A DNA stretch of 64,000 nucleotides, taken from positions 41,468-105,467 of the forward strand of contig JAGXAR010000004.1 in the NCBI GenBank assembly GCA_018971525.1, in the 5' to 3' direction. Below are positions 1-7,993 of this stretch, in pieces. The notes under the pieces were generated by a model that saw nothing but the letters and a program-made list of their open reading frames with translations, searched no databases and was not told the origin of the DNA. Numbering within the stretch: the stretch's first letter is position 1; every line of letters begins with the position of its first letter. Source of the DNA: Nitrospirota bacterium. GTDB lineage: Bacteria; Nitrospirota; Nitrospiria; Nitrospirales; Nitrospiraceae. The position numbers and the translations under genes were made by a program.

Positions 1-1105
1 CCGCAAAGGCGTCGTAGTCGATATCGAGAGTACAGTGGAATCGATCAAGAAGGCAGTCGAGGAAGCCGAGTTGATGGCGGCCGTCCAGATCAATTCCGTC
101 TATACCGGCATTGCCGGCAGCCACATCTCCGCGGAGAACTGCAAGGGGGTTGTGGCGCTGAAGAAGTCAGAAGTTACGCGGGAGGACATCCAGCGTGCGA
201 TCGAGAGCGCGCGGACTTTGGCGGTCATCCCCCATGAACGACGGATTCTTCATGTGCTCCCTCGTGAGTTCATGGTGGACGGGCAAGAGGGGGTTCGGGA
301 GCCGTTGGGTCTGTCCGGAACCCGTCTCGAAGTCAACGTGCATGTGATCACCGGCGCCGTGACCTCTGCGCAGAATATCATCAAGTGTGTGAATCGCGCG
401 GGGCTCGATGTCGTGGATATCGTGCTGCAGCCCTTGGCCTCCAGTGAGGCCGTCCTCAGTCAGGAAGAACGCGACCTGGGAGTCGTCATGGTCGATCTCG
501 GTGGTGGGACGACCGACCTCGCGATTTTCCTTGATGGGAGCATTCGGCATTCCGCGGTCTTGCCGATCGGCGGGCAGAACCTGACGAAGGATCTCGCAAT
601 CGGATTGCTGACCTCTCAGACCGAAGCCGAGAAGATCAAGCTGCAGCACGGGATTGCCCGAACAGGATTGGTGCAGGGTCGCGAAACGGTGGAGGTCCCG
701 TCGGTCGGGGACCGTCCTGCGCGAACGTTTTCGCGCCGTGACATTGCCGAGATTCTTGAGCCGCGGGTCGATGAAATATTCGAGCTGGTTCGTCGGGAAA
801 TCGCGCGCGCCGGCTATGAGGGTATGCTGGGGGCAGGGGTGGTGATAACGGGCGGAACGTCGTTGTTAGAAGGGATGCCTGATGCGGCAGAGCAGGTCTT
901 GAATCTTCCGGCTCGCCGCGGCGCACCCACCGGAATCGGAGGGCTTCGCGACATCGTCAGCAATCCCATGCATGCCACGGGCGTTGGCCTGCTGCTCCAT
1001 GCCCGGCACCATGCTGAGGAGATGGCCACGGCTGGTCTGCGCAGCGGCCGGCCGTTGAGTAAGGTATTCGATCGTATGAAGTCCTGGATGTTCGAGTTCT
1101 TTTAA
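1..1105 (+). CDS. ftsA: Cell division protein FtsA, 3' part
   Basis: FtsA is an actin-like ATPase that tethers FtsZ to the inner membrane and recruits later divisome proteins. The frame is already open at base 2 and the start lies before the window, so the N-terminus is missing. Visible actin-fold signatures are the phosphate-binding stretch VVMVDLGGGTTDLAIF and, near the end, GVVITGGTSLLEG. The last residues (LSKVFDRMKSWMFEFF) form the basic and aromatic amphipathic helix FtsA uses to bind membrane. The gene stops 54 bases before the chosen ftsZ start, the usual ftsA-ftsZ order at the end of a dcw cluster. Identity is very likely; only the 5' end is unknown. Confidence 0.96.
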   Translation, partial: RKGVVVDIESTVESIKKAVEEAELMAAVQINSVYTGIAGSHISAENCKGVVALKKSEVTREDIQRAIESARTLAVIPHERRILHVLPREFMVDGQEGVREPLGLSGTRLEVNVHVITGAVTSAQNIIKCVNRAGLDVVDIVLQPLASSEAVLSQEERDLGVVMVDLGGGTTDLAIFLDGSIRHSAVLPIGGQNLTKDLAIGLLTSQTEAEKIKLQHGIARTGLVQGRETVEVPSVGDRPARTFSRRDIAEILEPRVDEIFELVRREIARAGYEGMLGAGVVITGGTSLLEGMPDAAEQVLNLPARRGAPTGIGGLRDIVSNPMHATGVGLLLHARHHAEEMATAGLRSGRPLSKVFDRMKSWMFEFF

Positions 1106-1159
1106 CCGTTGCGCGAGGCGGGCGGCCGTCACGCGGCTTCTATCAAGGGAGGTGTCCTG

Positions 1160-2356
1160 ATGTTTTCATTTGAAGAGGATGTCGTATCCCCCGTTCGGAT
1201 CAAAGTGATCGGTGTTGGTGGCGCCGGGTGCAACGCCATTAACACCATGATCACGTCCGGATTGGCGCGGGTCGATTTCATCGCGGCGAATACGGATCTG
1301 CAAGCGCTGGATCGGTCGCAGGCGTCGTATAAAGTTCAACTAGGTCCTGAGCGGACCAGAGGACTGGGCGCCGGAGCGAAGCCGGAAGTCGGAAAAGACT
1401 CCGCGTTGGAAAGCAAAGATCATATCCGGGAGTGCCTGGAGGGCGCGGACATGGTGTTTGTGACCGCGGGGATGGGCGGCGGAACCGGGACGGGTGCCGC
1501 GCCGATCGTGGCGAGCATCGCGCGCGAACTCGGCATCTTGACGGTCGGGGTTGTGACGAAGCCTTTTTCATACGAAGGTCATCGTCGGATGATTCATGCG
1601 GATGAAGGTATTCGTGACCTTCGTCGCCATGTGGATACCTTGCTCGTGATTCCGAATCAGCGATTGCTCGGCATCGTCGACAAGGCGACGCCGCTACTCG
1701 AAGCCTTCAAGGTGGCCGATGACGTCCTTCGACAGGCCATTCAGGGTATCGCGGATGTGATCACGACTACTGGCCATGTGAATGTGGACTTTGCCGATGT
1801 CCGCACCGTGATGTCGCATACGGGTCGCGCCGTGATGGGAATGGGCGTGGCGCGCGGGACGAATCGGGCGATCGAAGCGGCGCAGAAGGCGATTTGCAGT
1901 CCCTTGTTGGAGGAAGGCAGCGTAGAGGGCGCGCGCGGTGTCTTGTTGAATATCACCGGCGGAGCGAACATGTCGTTGCACGAAATTGAGGAGGCGGCTA
2001 CGATTGTCCAGCAGACAGCCGATCCGGAAGCCAATATCATTGTCGGACAGGTGATCAACCCCGATATGGGCGACGACCTGGTCGTGACGGTGATTGCCAC
2101 AGGATTTGAACGGGAGGAGCAGGCCGCTCCAGTTCCCGCGACGGCGGCTCGGACTTCTCGCAGCGGGCAACAGGCGATGAATGGTGTCGGCCAGACGATG
2201 GGAGACCGATCTTATGCCGAGCGGCCTCTCAAAGATCTCGACCGTCCGACCTACTTACGGCGGATGGGAGATCCAAGAGAGTCGATGGAGCGAGTGGCGG
2301 TTGTCACTGATGATGAGTGGGATGTGCCGACGTTCCTGCGTAAGCAGGTCGACTGA
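1160..2356 (+). CDS. ftsZ: Cell division GTPase FtsZ
   Basis: Tubulin-like GTPase that polymerises into the Z ring at midcell. The 398-residue protein shows the N-terminal [13 protein letters not shown] loop, the tubulin signature [10 protein letters not shown] and the T7-loop region. A variable linker of about 60 residues follows, then the conserved C-terminal peptide ([12 protein letters not shown]) that binds FtsA. The ATG at 1160 is preferred because GGGAGGT lies just upstream. An in-frame start at 1109 would add a poorly conserved leader. It follows ftsA directly and is probably co-transcribed with it. Confidence 0.97.
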   Translation: MFSFEEDVVSPVRIKVIGVGGAGCNAINTMITSGLARVDFIAANTDLQALDRSQASYKVQLGPERTRGLGAGAKPEVGKDSALESKDHIRECLEGADMVFVTAGMGGGTGTGAAPIVASIARELGILTVGVVTKPFSYEGHRRMIHADEGIRDLRRHVDTLLVIPNQRLLGIVDKATPLLEAFKVADDVLRQAIQGIADVITTTGHVNVDFADVRTVMSHTGRAVMGMGVARGTNRAIEAAQKAICSPLLEEGSVEGARGVLLNITGGANMSLHEIEEAATIVQQTADPEANIIVGQVINPDMGDDLVVTVIATGFEREEQAAPVPATAARTSRSGQQAMNGVGQTMGDRSYAERPLKDLDRPTYLRRMGDPRESMERVAVVTDDEWDVPTFLRKQVD

Positions 2357-2397
2357 GCCGACAGGTCTGTGGGTGTGAGTAGTCTCAGCGGAGTATT

Positions 2398-3138
2398 ATG
2401 GCCATGACCGCACCGGTCATCACGGTTCCTGCCTTCGCGTCTGCGCGTGACGGTGTCCGACATTTCTTCGGCACGCGCCGCCATGCAGACTCGCTGGCAC
2501 TCGATGTCGGAGTGCCGGCTCGTCAGTCTGGAGCGAAGGGGCGAGGGTGGCTGCTGTCTGTCAAGCAAGTGCATGGGACCGATGCCTTGGTGGTGGATCG
2601 TCCACTGACCGAGTCGGATCAGTTCCCTGGCGGGTGGGACGCGCTGGTGACCGACCAATCTGGCGTGACGGTGGCGGTGCGCACGGCGGATTGTGTCCCC
2701 GTGCTCGTGCATGACCCGGGTCGGCGTGTCGTGGCGGCGATTCATGCCGGTTGGCGTGGCGCTGTCGCCGGGATTGTTCCGAATACCATCACGCTGATGG
2801 CGACCAGATTCGGATCGGCGCGGTCGGATCTGCGAGTCAGTATTGGGCCCTCGGCCGGTCCCTGCTGCTACGAAGTGGATGAGCCGGTGCTCGACCAGCT
2901 TCGAGTGGGAATGCCCGATTGGGAGTCGGTTGTTCGGGACTATCGAGGGCATAAGGCTCGACTGGATCTCAAGGCCTTGATCCGTCGGCAATTGGAGGAG
3001 CAGGGTGTGTCTGCACCCTTTGTTTCGGCGGTGAATCTGTGCACGATCTGCCATGATCAGCTCTTTTATTCATATCGACGGGAAGGCCGGGTGAACGGGA
3101 CGATGGTCAGCGGGATCACCCTGCTCTCTCACCGATAG
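2398..3138 (+). CDS. pgeF: PgeF/YfiH family (multicopper polyphenol oxidase-like) protein
   Basis: Member of the PgeF (YfiH, DUF152) family, variously described as purine nucleoside phosphorylase/adenosine deaminase, laccase-like, or a peptidoglycan editing factor that prevents L-Ser misincorporation. The 246-residue protein carries the family motifs VKQVHG, RTADCVPVL, AIHAGWRG and, near the C-terminus, CTICH, which together supply the metal-binding His and Cys residues. It lies 41 bases after ftsZ, a common position for this family. The family is clear; the physiological activity here is inferred from homologues and unsettled. Confidence 0.9.
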   Translation: MAMTAPVITVPAFASARDGVRHFFGTRRHADSLALDVGVPARQSGAKGRGWLLSVKQVHGTDALVVDRPLTESDQFPGGWDALVTDQSGVTVAVRTADCVPVLVHDPGRRVVAAIHAGWRGAVAGIVPNTITLMATRFGSARSDLRVSIGPSAGPCCYEVDEPVLDQLRVGMPDWESVVRDYRGHKARLDLKALIRRQLEEQGVSAPFVSAVNLCTICHDQLFYSYRREGRVNGTMVSGITLLSHR

Positions 3139-3159
3139 GAGCTAATCTGGGTGCGCGCG

Positions 3160-3189
3160 CTGACATTTGTCTGGCGGTTTCGGTACAAT
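3160..3189 (+). promoter_or_regulatory. Predicted sigma-70 promoter before yggS
   Basis: CTGACA at 3160-3165, an 18-nt spacer, and TACAAT at 3184-3189, about 50 bases before the yggS start. The spacer length matches several other predicted promoters in this window. Confidence 0.5.
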
Positions 3190-3238
3190 ACTCCCGAACT
3201 TCTGATAGGCGGGCTTCAGCTGTGGCTCATCAGGCGAG

Positions 3239-3949
3239 ATGGCTCTACAGGCGGGTGGCTCAATCGGTGAGAATCTTCGACTCGTCTTCGAGCGGATCAG
3301 GCATGCGACGCAGCAATCCGGACGGTCCGAAGGGAGCGTGCGCCTCGTCGCGGCGACCAAATCGGTGGGCCTGGACCAGATCCGTGAAGGGATTACAGCA
3401 GGATTGATGATTCTTGGTGAGAACCGCCTCCAAGAGGCGCTTCCAAAAATTGAGGCGTTGCGGGGGGAACCGATCCAATGGCACTTTATCGGGCACTTGC
3501 AGCGGCGAAAGGTTCGATCGGTTGTGGGGATCTTTGACCTGATCCAGTCGGTCGATAGTGTCGAGTTGGCAGAGGAAATTGACCGGCGGGCGCGGGAAGC
3601 GGGGCTGACTCAAGCGGTGTTGTTGGAAGTGAATCTCGAAGGGGAGGCGACGAAGGCCGGGTTTCTGCCGGATGAGCTTGAGGGAGCGATGCCGAGCTTG
3701 GGGGCCTTGCCCCATGTGGCAGTGAAAGGGCTCATGGCGATTCCACCTCCCACCAGCGATCCGGAACAGGCTCGTCCCTACTTCCGTCGTCTGCGTGAGT
3801 TGGCGTGGCGCCTTTCACGCCAACAGATAGGCACCGTCTCTTTGCAGGAACTCTCGATGGGTATGTCGAACGATTATCACGTTGCGGTGGAAGAAGGGGC
3901 GACGATGGTGCGGGTTGGTACAGCTATTTTTGGAGCGCGGCGTGCCTAG
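3239..3949 (+). CDS. yggS: YggS/PROSC family PLP homeostasis protein
   Basis: PLP-binding alanine-racemase-fold protein involved in PLP carriage and amino-acid homeostasis. In 236 residues it has the VAATKSV segment containing the PLP Schiff-base lysine, the GENRLQEA segment, WHFIGHLQRRK and SMGMSNDYHVAVEEGATMVRVGTAIFG, all typical of the family. It lies just before proC and yggT, a widespread cluster. The ATG at 3239 is preceded by a modest purine-rich stretch. It carries no catalytic insertion and is unlikely to be a true racemase. Confidence 0.94.
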   Translation: MALQAGGSIGENLRLVFERIRHATQQSGRSEGSVRLVAATKSVGLDQIREGITAGLMILGENRLQEALPKIEALRGEPIQWHFIGHLQRRKVRSVVGIFDLIQSVDSVELAEEIDRRAREAGLTQAVLLEVNLEGEATKAGFLPDELEGAMPSLGALPHVAVKGLMAIPPPTSDPEQARPYFRRLRELAWRLSRQQIGTVSLQELSMGMSNDYHVAVEEGATMVRVGTAIFGARRA

Positions 3950-3959
3950 CCCAACAATT

Positions 3960-4760
3960 ATGAGCAAGATCACGTTCATCGGTGGTGGCCAGATGGCTGA
4001 GGCGATGATCGGCGGTCTCCTCGGGGGACAGGTGTGTTCTGCTGAGTCGATATGGGCGACGGATCCCGTCGCTGAGCGCCGCGATCGTTTGAAGAGTCAA
4101 TTCGGCATTCGGGTTGGCTCCGCCAACCGCGAGGCGGTCTCCTGGGCGGATGTGGTGGTCTTGGCGGTGAAGCCTCAGATGCTTCCCGCTGTGCTCAGTG
4201 AGCTTGGTCCGACCCTGGCCCATGCACTCGTGATATCGATTGTGGCGGGGGGCACGATTCGGACGATCGCGGAACAGACGGGCGGGGCGACGCGAGTGGT
4301 CCGTGCGATGCCGAATACTCCGGCATTGGTCCGAGAAGGCATGACCGCTCTTGCGATGGGTGCCGGGGTTTCCGACGATGACGTTCGGCTGGTTCGAACG
4401 ATATTCGAAGCGGTCGGCCTGGTGGTGGCGGTTGAGGAACGATTGATGGATGCCGTGACCGGACTGAGCGGGAGTGGGCCGGCCTATGTATTTCAGGCCA
4501 TTGAAGCGTTGGCGGACGGGGGGGTTATGATGGGCTTGCCGCGGCAGACCGCCGAACTCCTGGCCGCCCAGACGGTGCTCGGCGCGGCTCGATTGGTGCT
4601 GGAATCAGGGGTGCATCCCGCTCAACTGAAAGATCGGGTGGCGTCTCCCGGAGGCACCACCATTGCCGGGCTTCATCGGCTCGAACAGGGGGGATTCCGT
4701 GCCGCGCTGATGGCGGCGGTCGAAGCGGCCACCACACGCTCGAAGGAGTTGGGAGGCTGA
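3960..4760 (+). CDS. proC: Pyrroline-5-carboxylate reductase ProC
   Basis: Catalyses the last step of proline synthesis, the NAD(P)H reduction of pyrroline-5-carboxylate. The N-terminal ITFIGGGQMAEAMIGG Rossmann motif, RAMPNTPALV, and the C-terminal GLSGSGPAYVF and VASPGGTTIAGL signatures are all present (266 residues). The start is uncertain. ATG 3960 gives the canonical N-terminus but has no clear ribosome-binding site. GTG 3942, in the same frame and overlapping the yggS stop, has GGAG six bases upstream and would add six residues. The 3' end overlaps the next gene by one base (TGATG). Confidence 0.95.
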   Translation: MSKITFIGGGQMAEAMIGGLLGGQVCSAESIWATDPVAERRDRLKSQFGIRVGSANREAVSWADVVVLAVKPQMLPAVLSELGPTLAHALVISIVAGGTIRTIAEQTGGATRVVRAMPNTPALVREGMTALAMGAGVSDDDVRLVRTIFEAVGLVVAVEERLMDAVTGLSGSGPAYVFQAIEALADGGVMMGLPRQTAELLAAQTVLGAARLVLESGVHPAQLKDRVASPGGTTIAGLHRLEQGGFRAALMAAVEAATTRSKELGG

Positions 4761-5056
4761 TGTTTGTTGTAGCCAATGTTCTTTCGGCGGTGGCGACCAT
4801 CCTTGACTATATGCTGTGGCTCTACATGTGGGTGATCATTGCTCGTGCCTTGATCTCGTGGGTAAACCCGGATCCATGGAATCCAATCGTGCAATTTCTC
4901 GATCGTGCGACCGAACCAGTTCTGGCGCCGATTCGTCGATGGATGGGGTGGCGGATGGGGATGGATTTGTCGCCGGTCATCGCGATCCTGATCATCACCT
5001 TCCTGCAAATCGCGGTTGTGCAGTCACTCAAGGAATTGGCCATGAGGATGAACTGA
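4760..5056 (+). CDS. yggT: YggT family membrane protein
   Basis: Small integral membrane protein of the YggT (YCF19-like) family, 98 residues with two hydrophobic segments flanking a polar loop that contains SWVNPDPWNPIVQFLDRATEPVLAPIR (quoted here only to the family-typical NPxxPI core). Homologues are linked to cell shape, osmotic tolerance or membrane protein organisation near division genes, but the molecular role is not settled. The start overlaps the proC stop by one base and has GGGAGG immediately upstream, so coupled translation is likely. Confidence 0.85.
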   Translation: MFVVANVLSAVATILDYMLWLYMWVIIARALISWVNPDPWNPIVQFLDRATEPVLAPIRRWMGWRMGMDLSPVIAILIITFLQIAVVQSLKELAMRMN

Positions 5057-5057
5057 G

Positions 5058-5588
5058 ATGACCATGGGGGATGCCATGAGAATTACACCGCTCGATATCC
5101 AACAAATGGTGTTCAAGGTCAGCTTTCGCGGGTACGACAAGGAAGAGGTCAATCGCTTCCTTGAAGAACTGGCACAGACGGTCGAATCGTTGAATCGAGA
5201 CAATGCGGTTCAGCGAGAAAAGATCATATTTCTTGAACAGCAGCTCGCCGAACTGAAGCGGACCGAAGCGACATTGTCGAGCACCCTCCTGTCTGCTCAA
5301 TCGCTGGCAGAGGATGTGAAGAGGAATGCGCAGCGGGAGGCGGACCTCGTCATCAAGGAGGCTGAACTGAAGGCCGGCGAGTTGATTCGTCAGGCCAGGG
5401 TCGAGTTGACCGATACACAGCGCGATCTCTCGTCGCTCCAGAAACAGCGGCTGCTCATGGTTGAACGGTTGCGCGCATCGTTGCGGATGTTCGAGCGTAT
5501 GTTGGAAGTGGAAGAACAGGAAGCCTTCCATGACGCCGGGACCCCATCGGAGGAGAAGCTCGAAGGAGAGTCGAGCCCGGCGTTATAA
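5058..5588 (+). CDS. DivIVA-domain protein
   Basis: DivIVA/GpsB-type coiled-coil scaffold that binds curved membrane or septa and organises division and polar growth. The N-terminal MRITPLDIQQMVFKVSFRGY followed by DKEEVNRFL is the DivIVA lipid-binding signature, and the rest (residues about 35-165) is a long heptad-rich coiled coil. The ATG at 5076 (MRITPL) matches the family N-terminus best; ATG 5058 is also possible and adds six residues. It forms the end of the ftsZ-yggS-proC-yggT-divIVA series known from many bacteria. Confidence 0.88.
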   Translation: MTMGDAMRITPLDIQQMVFKVSFRGYDKEEVNRFLEELAQTVESLNRDNAVQREKIIFLEQQLAELKRTEATLSSTLLSAQSLAEDVKRNAQREADLVIKEAELKAGELIRQARVELTDTQRDLSSLQKQRLLMVERLRASLRMFERMLEVEEQEAFHDAGTPSEEKLEGESSPAL

Positions 5589-5692
5589 CCCCTCTGCAGT
5601 GGCTGCTCCTCGTCTACTCATGCGTTCCTTAGATTGCCTTACGCAGTTCACCACGGCTGCATATTCCCTCACCAGTGACAGGTGTCTCGCCT

Positions 5693-6832
5693 ATGGCTAC
5701 CCATCACGTCTTTCAGGCGGCACTGCAGTCGGCCGTTGACGACGGTGTCTTTCCCGGTGCCGTGTTGACGGTGCGCCTGCGCGGCGAGCTGCAGTGTGTG
5801 GCTGTGGCTGGACGACTGTCGTCGGCGCCCCCAGGCCTTCCCGTACAACACTCCACCATCTATGACCTCGCCTCTCTCACGAAACCGCTGGCAACGGTCA
5901 CTTCAGTATTGCTTCTGATTCAGCGCGCCAAGGTTGCTCTCGAGGATCCCGTGCAACAGGTATTAGCCGAACTTGAAGGGACGCCGATCGGGCAGGCAAC
6001 AGTGCGCGATCTCTTAACCCATTGCTCGGGCTTGCCCGGATGGCGACCGTTATACGAGCGGCTTGACGCAGGAGCTATGGTCCCGAGGCTCTCTGGCGGG
6101 AATCAACCCGTCAAGCAGCATGTGCTGAAGATGATTCGTGACGAACCGTTGATCTATGGGCGAGGGGAGCGAGTCGTGTACAGCGACCTTGGATTCATGT
6201 TGCTAGGATTTCTGGTGGAGCGTCTCACTGGAATGGAGCTGGATCTCTGGTGCGAAGAAGCCATCATCCGGCCGCTACGGGCCGAGCCACTGATGTTTTG
6301 CCCTACCGCAGGGCGAACGCAACTAGGTGTTGCGCGCCCAATCGTTGATGCCTCACGAATCGCACCAACCGAACAAGACGAGTGGCGCAACCGACTCTTA
6401 TGTGGCGAGGTGCACGACGAGAATGCCGCGGCGATGGGTGGCGTCGCGGGCCATGCAGGGTTATTCGGGACAGCCGAATCGGTGCTGGCTGTCTCCGGAG
6501 CCTGGCTCCGCGGCTATCATGGAGGAGAGTCAATTCTGGACCGGGAACTCGTCAGGCAATTTACGACCCGCCAACCATCTTCCTCTCGATCGAGTTGGGC
6601 GTTGGGATGGGATACTCCGTCGGCGCCGTCCTCATCGGGGTCCTGCTTTTCGGAGCGGTCGTTCGGGCATCTCGGCTACACCGGGACGTCGCTGTGGATT
6701 GATCCGCTGTGCGAATTGGAGGTGGTGCTGTTATCCAACCGGGTGCATCCGACTCGGAGGAACGAGAAGATTAAGGTCTTCCGTCCGCGCATTCACGATC
6801 TAGCGTATCGGGAGTTCGTGTCTGCAAGATAG
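5693..6832 (+). CDS. Serine hydrolase, class C beta-lactamase family
   Basis: Member of the beta-lactamase/penicillin-binding-protein-like serine hydrolase family (about 379 residues). The catalytic SxxK appears as SLTK in LASLTKPLATVTS, the second motif as YSD in VVYSDLGFMLLGFL, and the third as HLGYTGTS (HxG). There is no obvious signal peptide, so it is probably cytoplasmic. Such proteins are esterases, D-aminopeptidases or peptidases more often than true beta-lactamases, and the substrate cannot be read from sequence. ATG 5693 is chosen over an upstream GTG at 5675. It converges with the small gene at 6839-7156. Confidence 0.85.
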   Translation: MATHHVFQAALQSAVDDGVFPGAVLTVRLRGELQCVAVAGRLSSAPPGLPVQHSTIYDLASLTKPLATVTSVLLLIQRAKVALEDPVQQVLAELEGTPIGQATVRDLLTHCSGLPGWRPLYERLDAGAMVPRLSGGNQPVKQHVLKMIRDEPLIYGRGERVVYSDLGFMLLGFLVERLTGMELDLWCEEAIIRPLRAEPLMFCPTAGRTQLGVARPIVDASRIAPTEQDEWRNRLLCGEVHDENAAAMGGVAGHAGLFGTAESVLAVSGAWLRGYHGGESILDRELVRQFTTRQPSSSRSSWALGWDTPSAPSSSGSCFSERSFGHLGYTGTSLWIDPLCELEVVLLSNRVHPTRRNEKIKVFRPRIHDLAYREFVSAR

Positions 6833-6838
6833 GCGGGG

Positions 6839-7156
6839 CTATGCTGGGTCCTGGTAATCAACCCAGGTTTCCTTTTCGGCAAGATACTTCGCGCCCTTGA
6901 AATTGGTGCGGGTTCTCATCCTGCTGAAGCCGAACCCCTGCATCGCTTCGATGAGTTCTTGTACCGCAGCGGCAATAGTCGGATGCGAGTGCCCTTCAAC
7001 AGTCAGGGCTTCATACATGACTTTGGCTGCGTAACCTGAGGGTGTTCGATTGACGAGGACCGCGCGATTGAAATACCGATCGCTCGGATCGACTCCTTCA
7101 ACCTGGTGTTTTTCAACCAGACCTTCTTTTTTGAAGAGCAGCGGGAGCGAACTCAT
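6839..7156 (-). CDS. Conserved small protein of unknown function
   Basis: A 105-residue soluble protein whose function I do not recognise. The start (MSSLPLLFKKEG) is fixed by GGAGGTCG just upstream on the minus strand; a longer in-frame extension lacks support. The sequence is mixed alpha/beta in character, with HSHPTIAAAVQELIEAMQGFGFSRMRTRTNF suggesting a small two-layer fold (described only, not matched to a family). A good promoter lies at 7199-7227, divergent from pgsA. The signals argue for a real, independently expressed gene. Confidence 0.75.
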   Translation of the reverse strand: MSSLPLLFKKEGLVEKHQVEGVDPSDRYFNRAVLVNRTPSGYAAKVMYEALTVEGHSHPTIAAAVQELIEAMQGFGFSRMRTRTNFKGAKYLAEKETWVDYQDPA

Positions 7157-7198
7157 TACGACCTCCATGGCACTCAAATGGAATGGCCCAAGGCCTCG

Positions 7199-7227
7199 AT
7201 TATAGGGACGAGCCGTGCCGACTGCAA
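7199..7227 (-). promoter_or_regulatory. Predicted sigma-70 promoter for the gene at 6839-7156
   Basis: Read on the minus strand: TTGCAG (7227-7222), a 17-nt spacer, then a perfect TATAAT (7204-7199). Its -35 box is only four bases from the -35 box of the opposing pgsA promoter, giving a compact back-to-back pair. Confidence 0.6.
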
Positions 7228-7231
7228 GCCG

Positions 7232-7260
7232 TTGACAACCTCGTAACGCCCTCCTATCAT
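7232..7260 (+). promoter_or_regulatory. Predicted sigma-70 promoter for pgsA
   Basis: TTGACA at 7232-7237, a 17-nt spacer and TATCAT at 7255-7260, about 40 bases before the pgsA start. One of the best matches to the sigma-70 consensus in the window. Confidence 0.65.
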
Positions 7261-7298
7261 TTCCCCCCGCTGTGGCAGGCCGATGTTTCCCGGAAGAT

Positions 7299-7835
7299 AT
7301 GAATATCCCCAACAGCTTGACAATCCTCCGTATTCTCCTGATTCCCTGCTACATCGGGTTACTTGTCTACGGCAGATTTGATCACGCGCTCGTCGTTCTT
7401 ATCGTGGCCGGACTCACTGATGCGCTCGATGGGGCGATCGCCCGCGTGACGAATCAACATACCCGGCTCGGAGCCGTGTTGGACCCTCTGGCTGATAAGC
7501 TGCTCCTCACCTCCGGGTTCATCACGCTCTCGATGATTCATTTGATTCCGTCGTGGGTCACCATCCTCGTAGTCAGCCGAGACTTGATCCTGATGTTGGG
7601 AACGGCTGTGGCGCACTTCACAGAATCTCGCGTGGATCTTACTCCCACCTTCTTGGGCAAGGGCACCACGTTTCTCCAGCTGTCCTATGTCGTGATGGTG
7701 ATATTCCTGAGTTCCCGTCACATCGACCTCGCCATCATGCTGCCCCTCTTGTTCGGCATGGTCTCCTTCACGCTATTGTCCGGGTTGCATTACCTCTACC
7801 GAGGTTATCGGCACACGAGCGCAATCAGCAGCTAA
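7299..7835 (+). CDS. pgsA: CDP-alcohol phosphatidyltransferase (phosphatidylglycerophosphate synthase-like)
   Basis: Integral membrane enzyme that transfers a phosphatidyl group from CDP-diacylglycerol to an alcohol, most likely glycerol-3-phosphate (PgsA). The 178-residue protein contains the full CDP-alcohol phosphotransferase signature DG-AR-G-D-D as DALDGAIARV, RLGAVLDPLADK, followed by several hydrophobic helices. The N-terminus (MNIPNSLTILRI) is typical of PgsA. ATG 7299 is chosen over an upstream start at 7272. Exact acceptor specificity is inferred from similarity. Confidence 0.88.
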   Translation: MNIPNSLTILRILLIPCYIGLLVYGRFDHALVVLIVAGLTDALDGAIARVTNQHTRLGAVLDPLADKLLLTSGFITLSMIHLIPSWVTILVVSRDLILMLGTAVAHFTESRVDLTPTFLGKGTTFLQLSYVVMVIFLSSRHIDLAIMLPLLFGMVSFTLLSGLHYLYRGYRHTSAISS

Positions 7836-7892
7836 GGTTCTGTATTGCTTGAACCTGCGTGCCTCATTGCCTGCGCAGGGATTGTGCATTTG

Positions 7893-7922
7893 TTTGACAG
7901 GTCTGGGGGTGGCCAGTAGACT
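7893..7922 (+). promoter_or_regulatory. Predicted sigma-70 promoter before pilC
   Basis: TTGACA at 7893-7898, an 18-nt spacer, TAGACT at 7917-7922, about 70 bases before the pilC ATG. Confidence 0.5.
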
Positions 7923-7993
7923 CGCCTCGTAGGTATTCCCCTCAGTCTACAACCGGCCAGGGCGATGGCCACATCGAAGGGTGAGTGTTGAGC

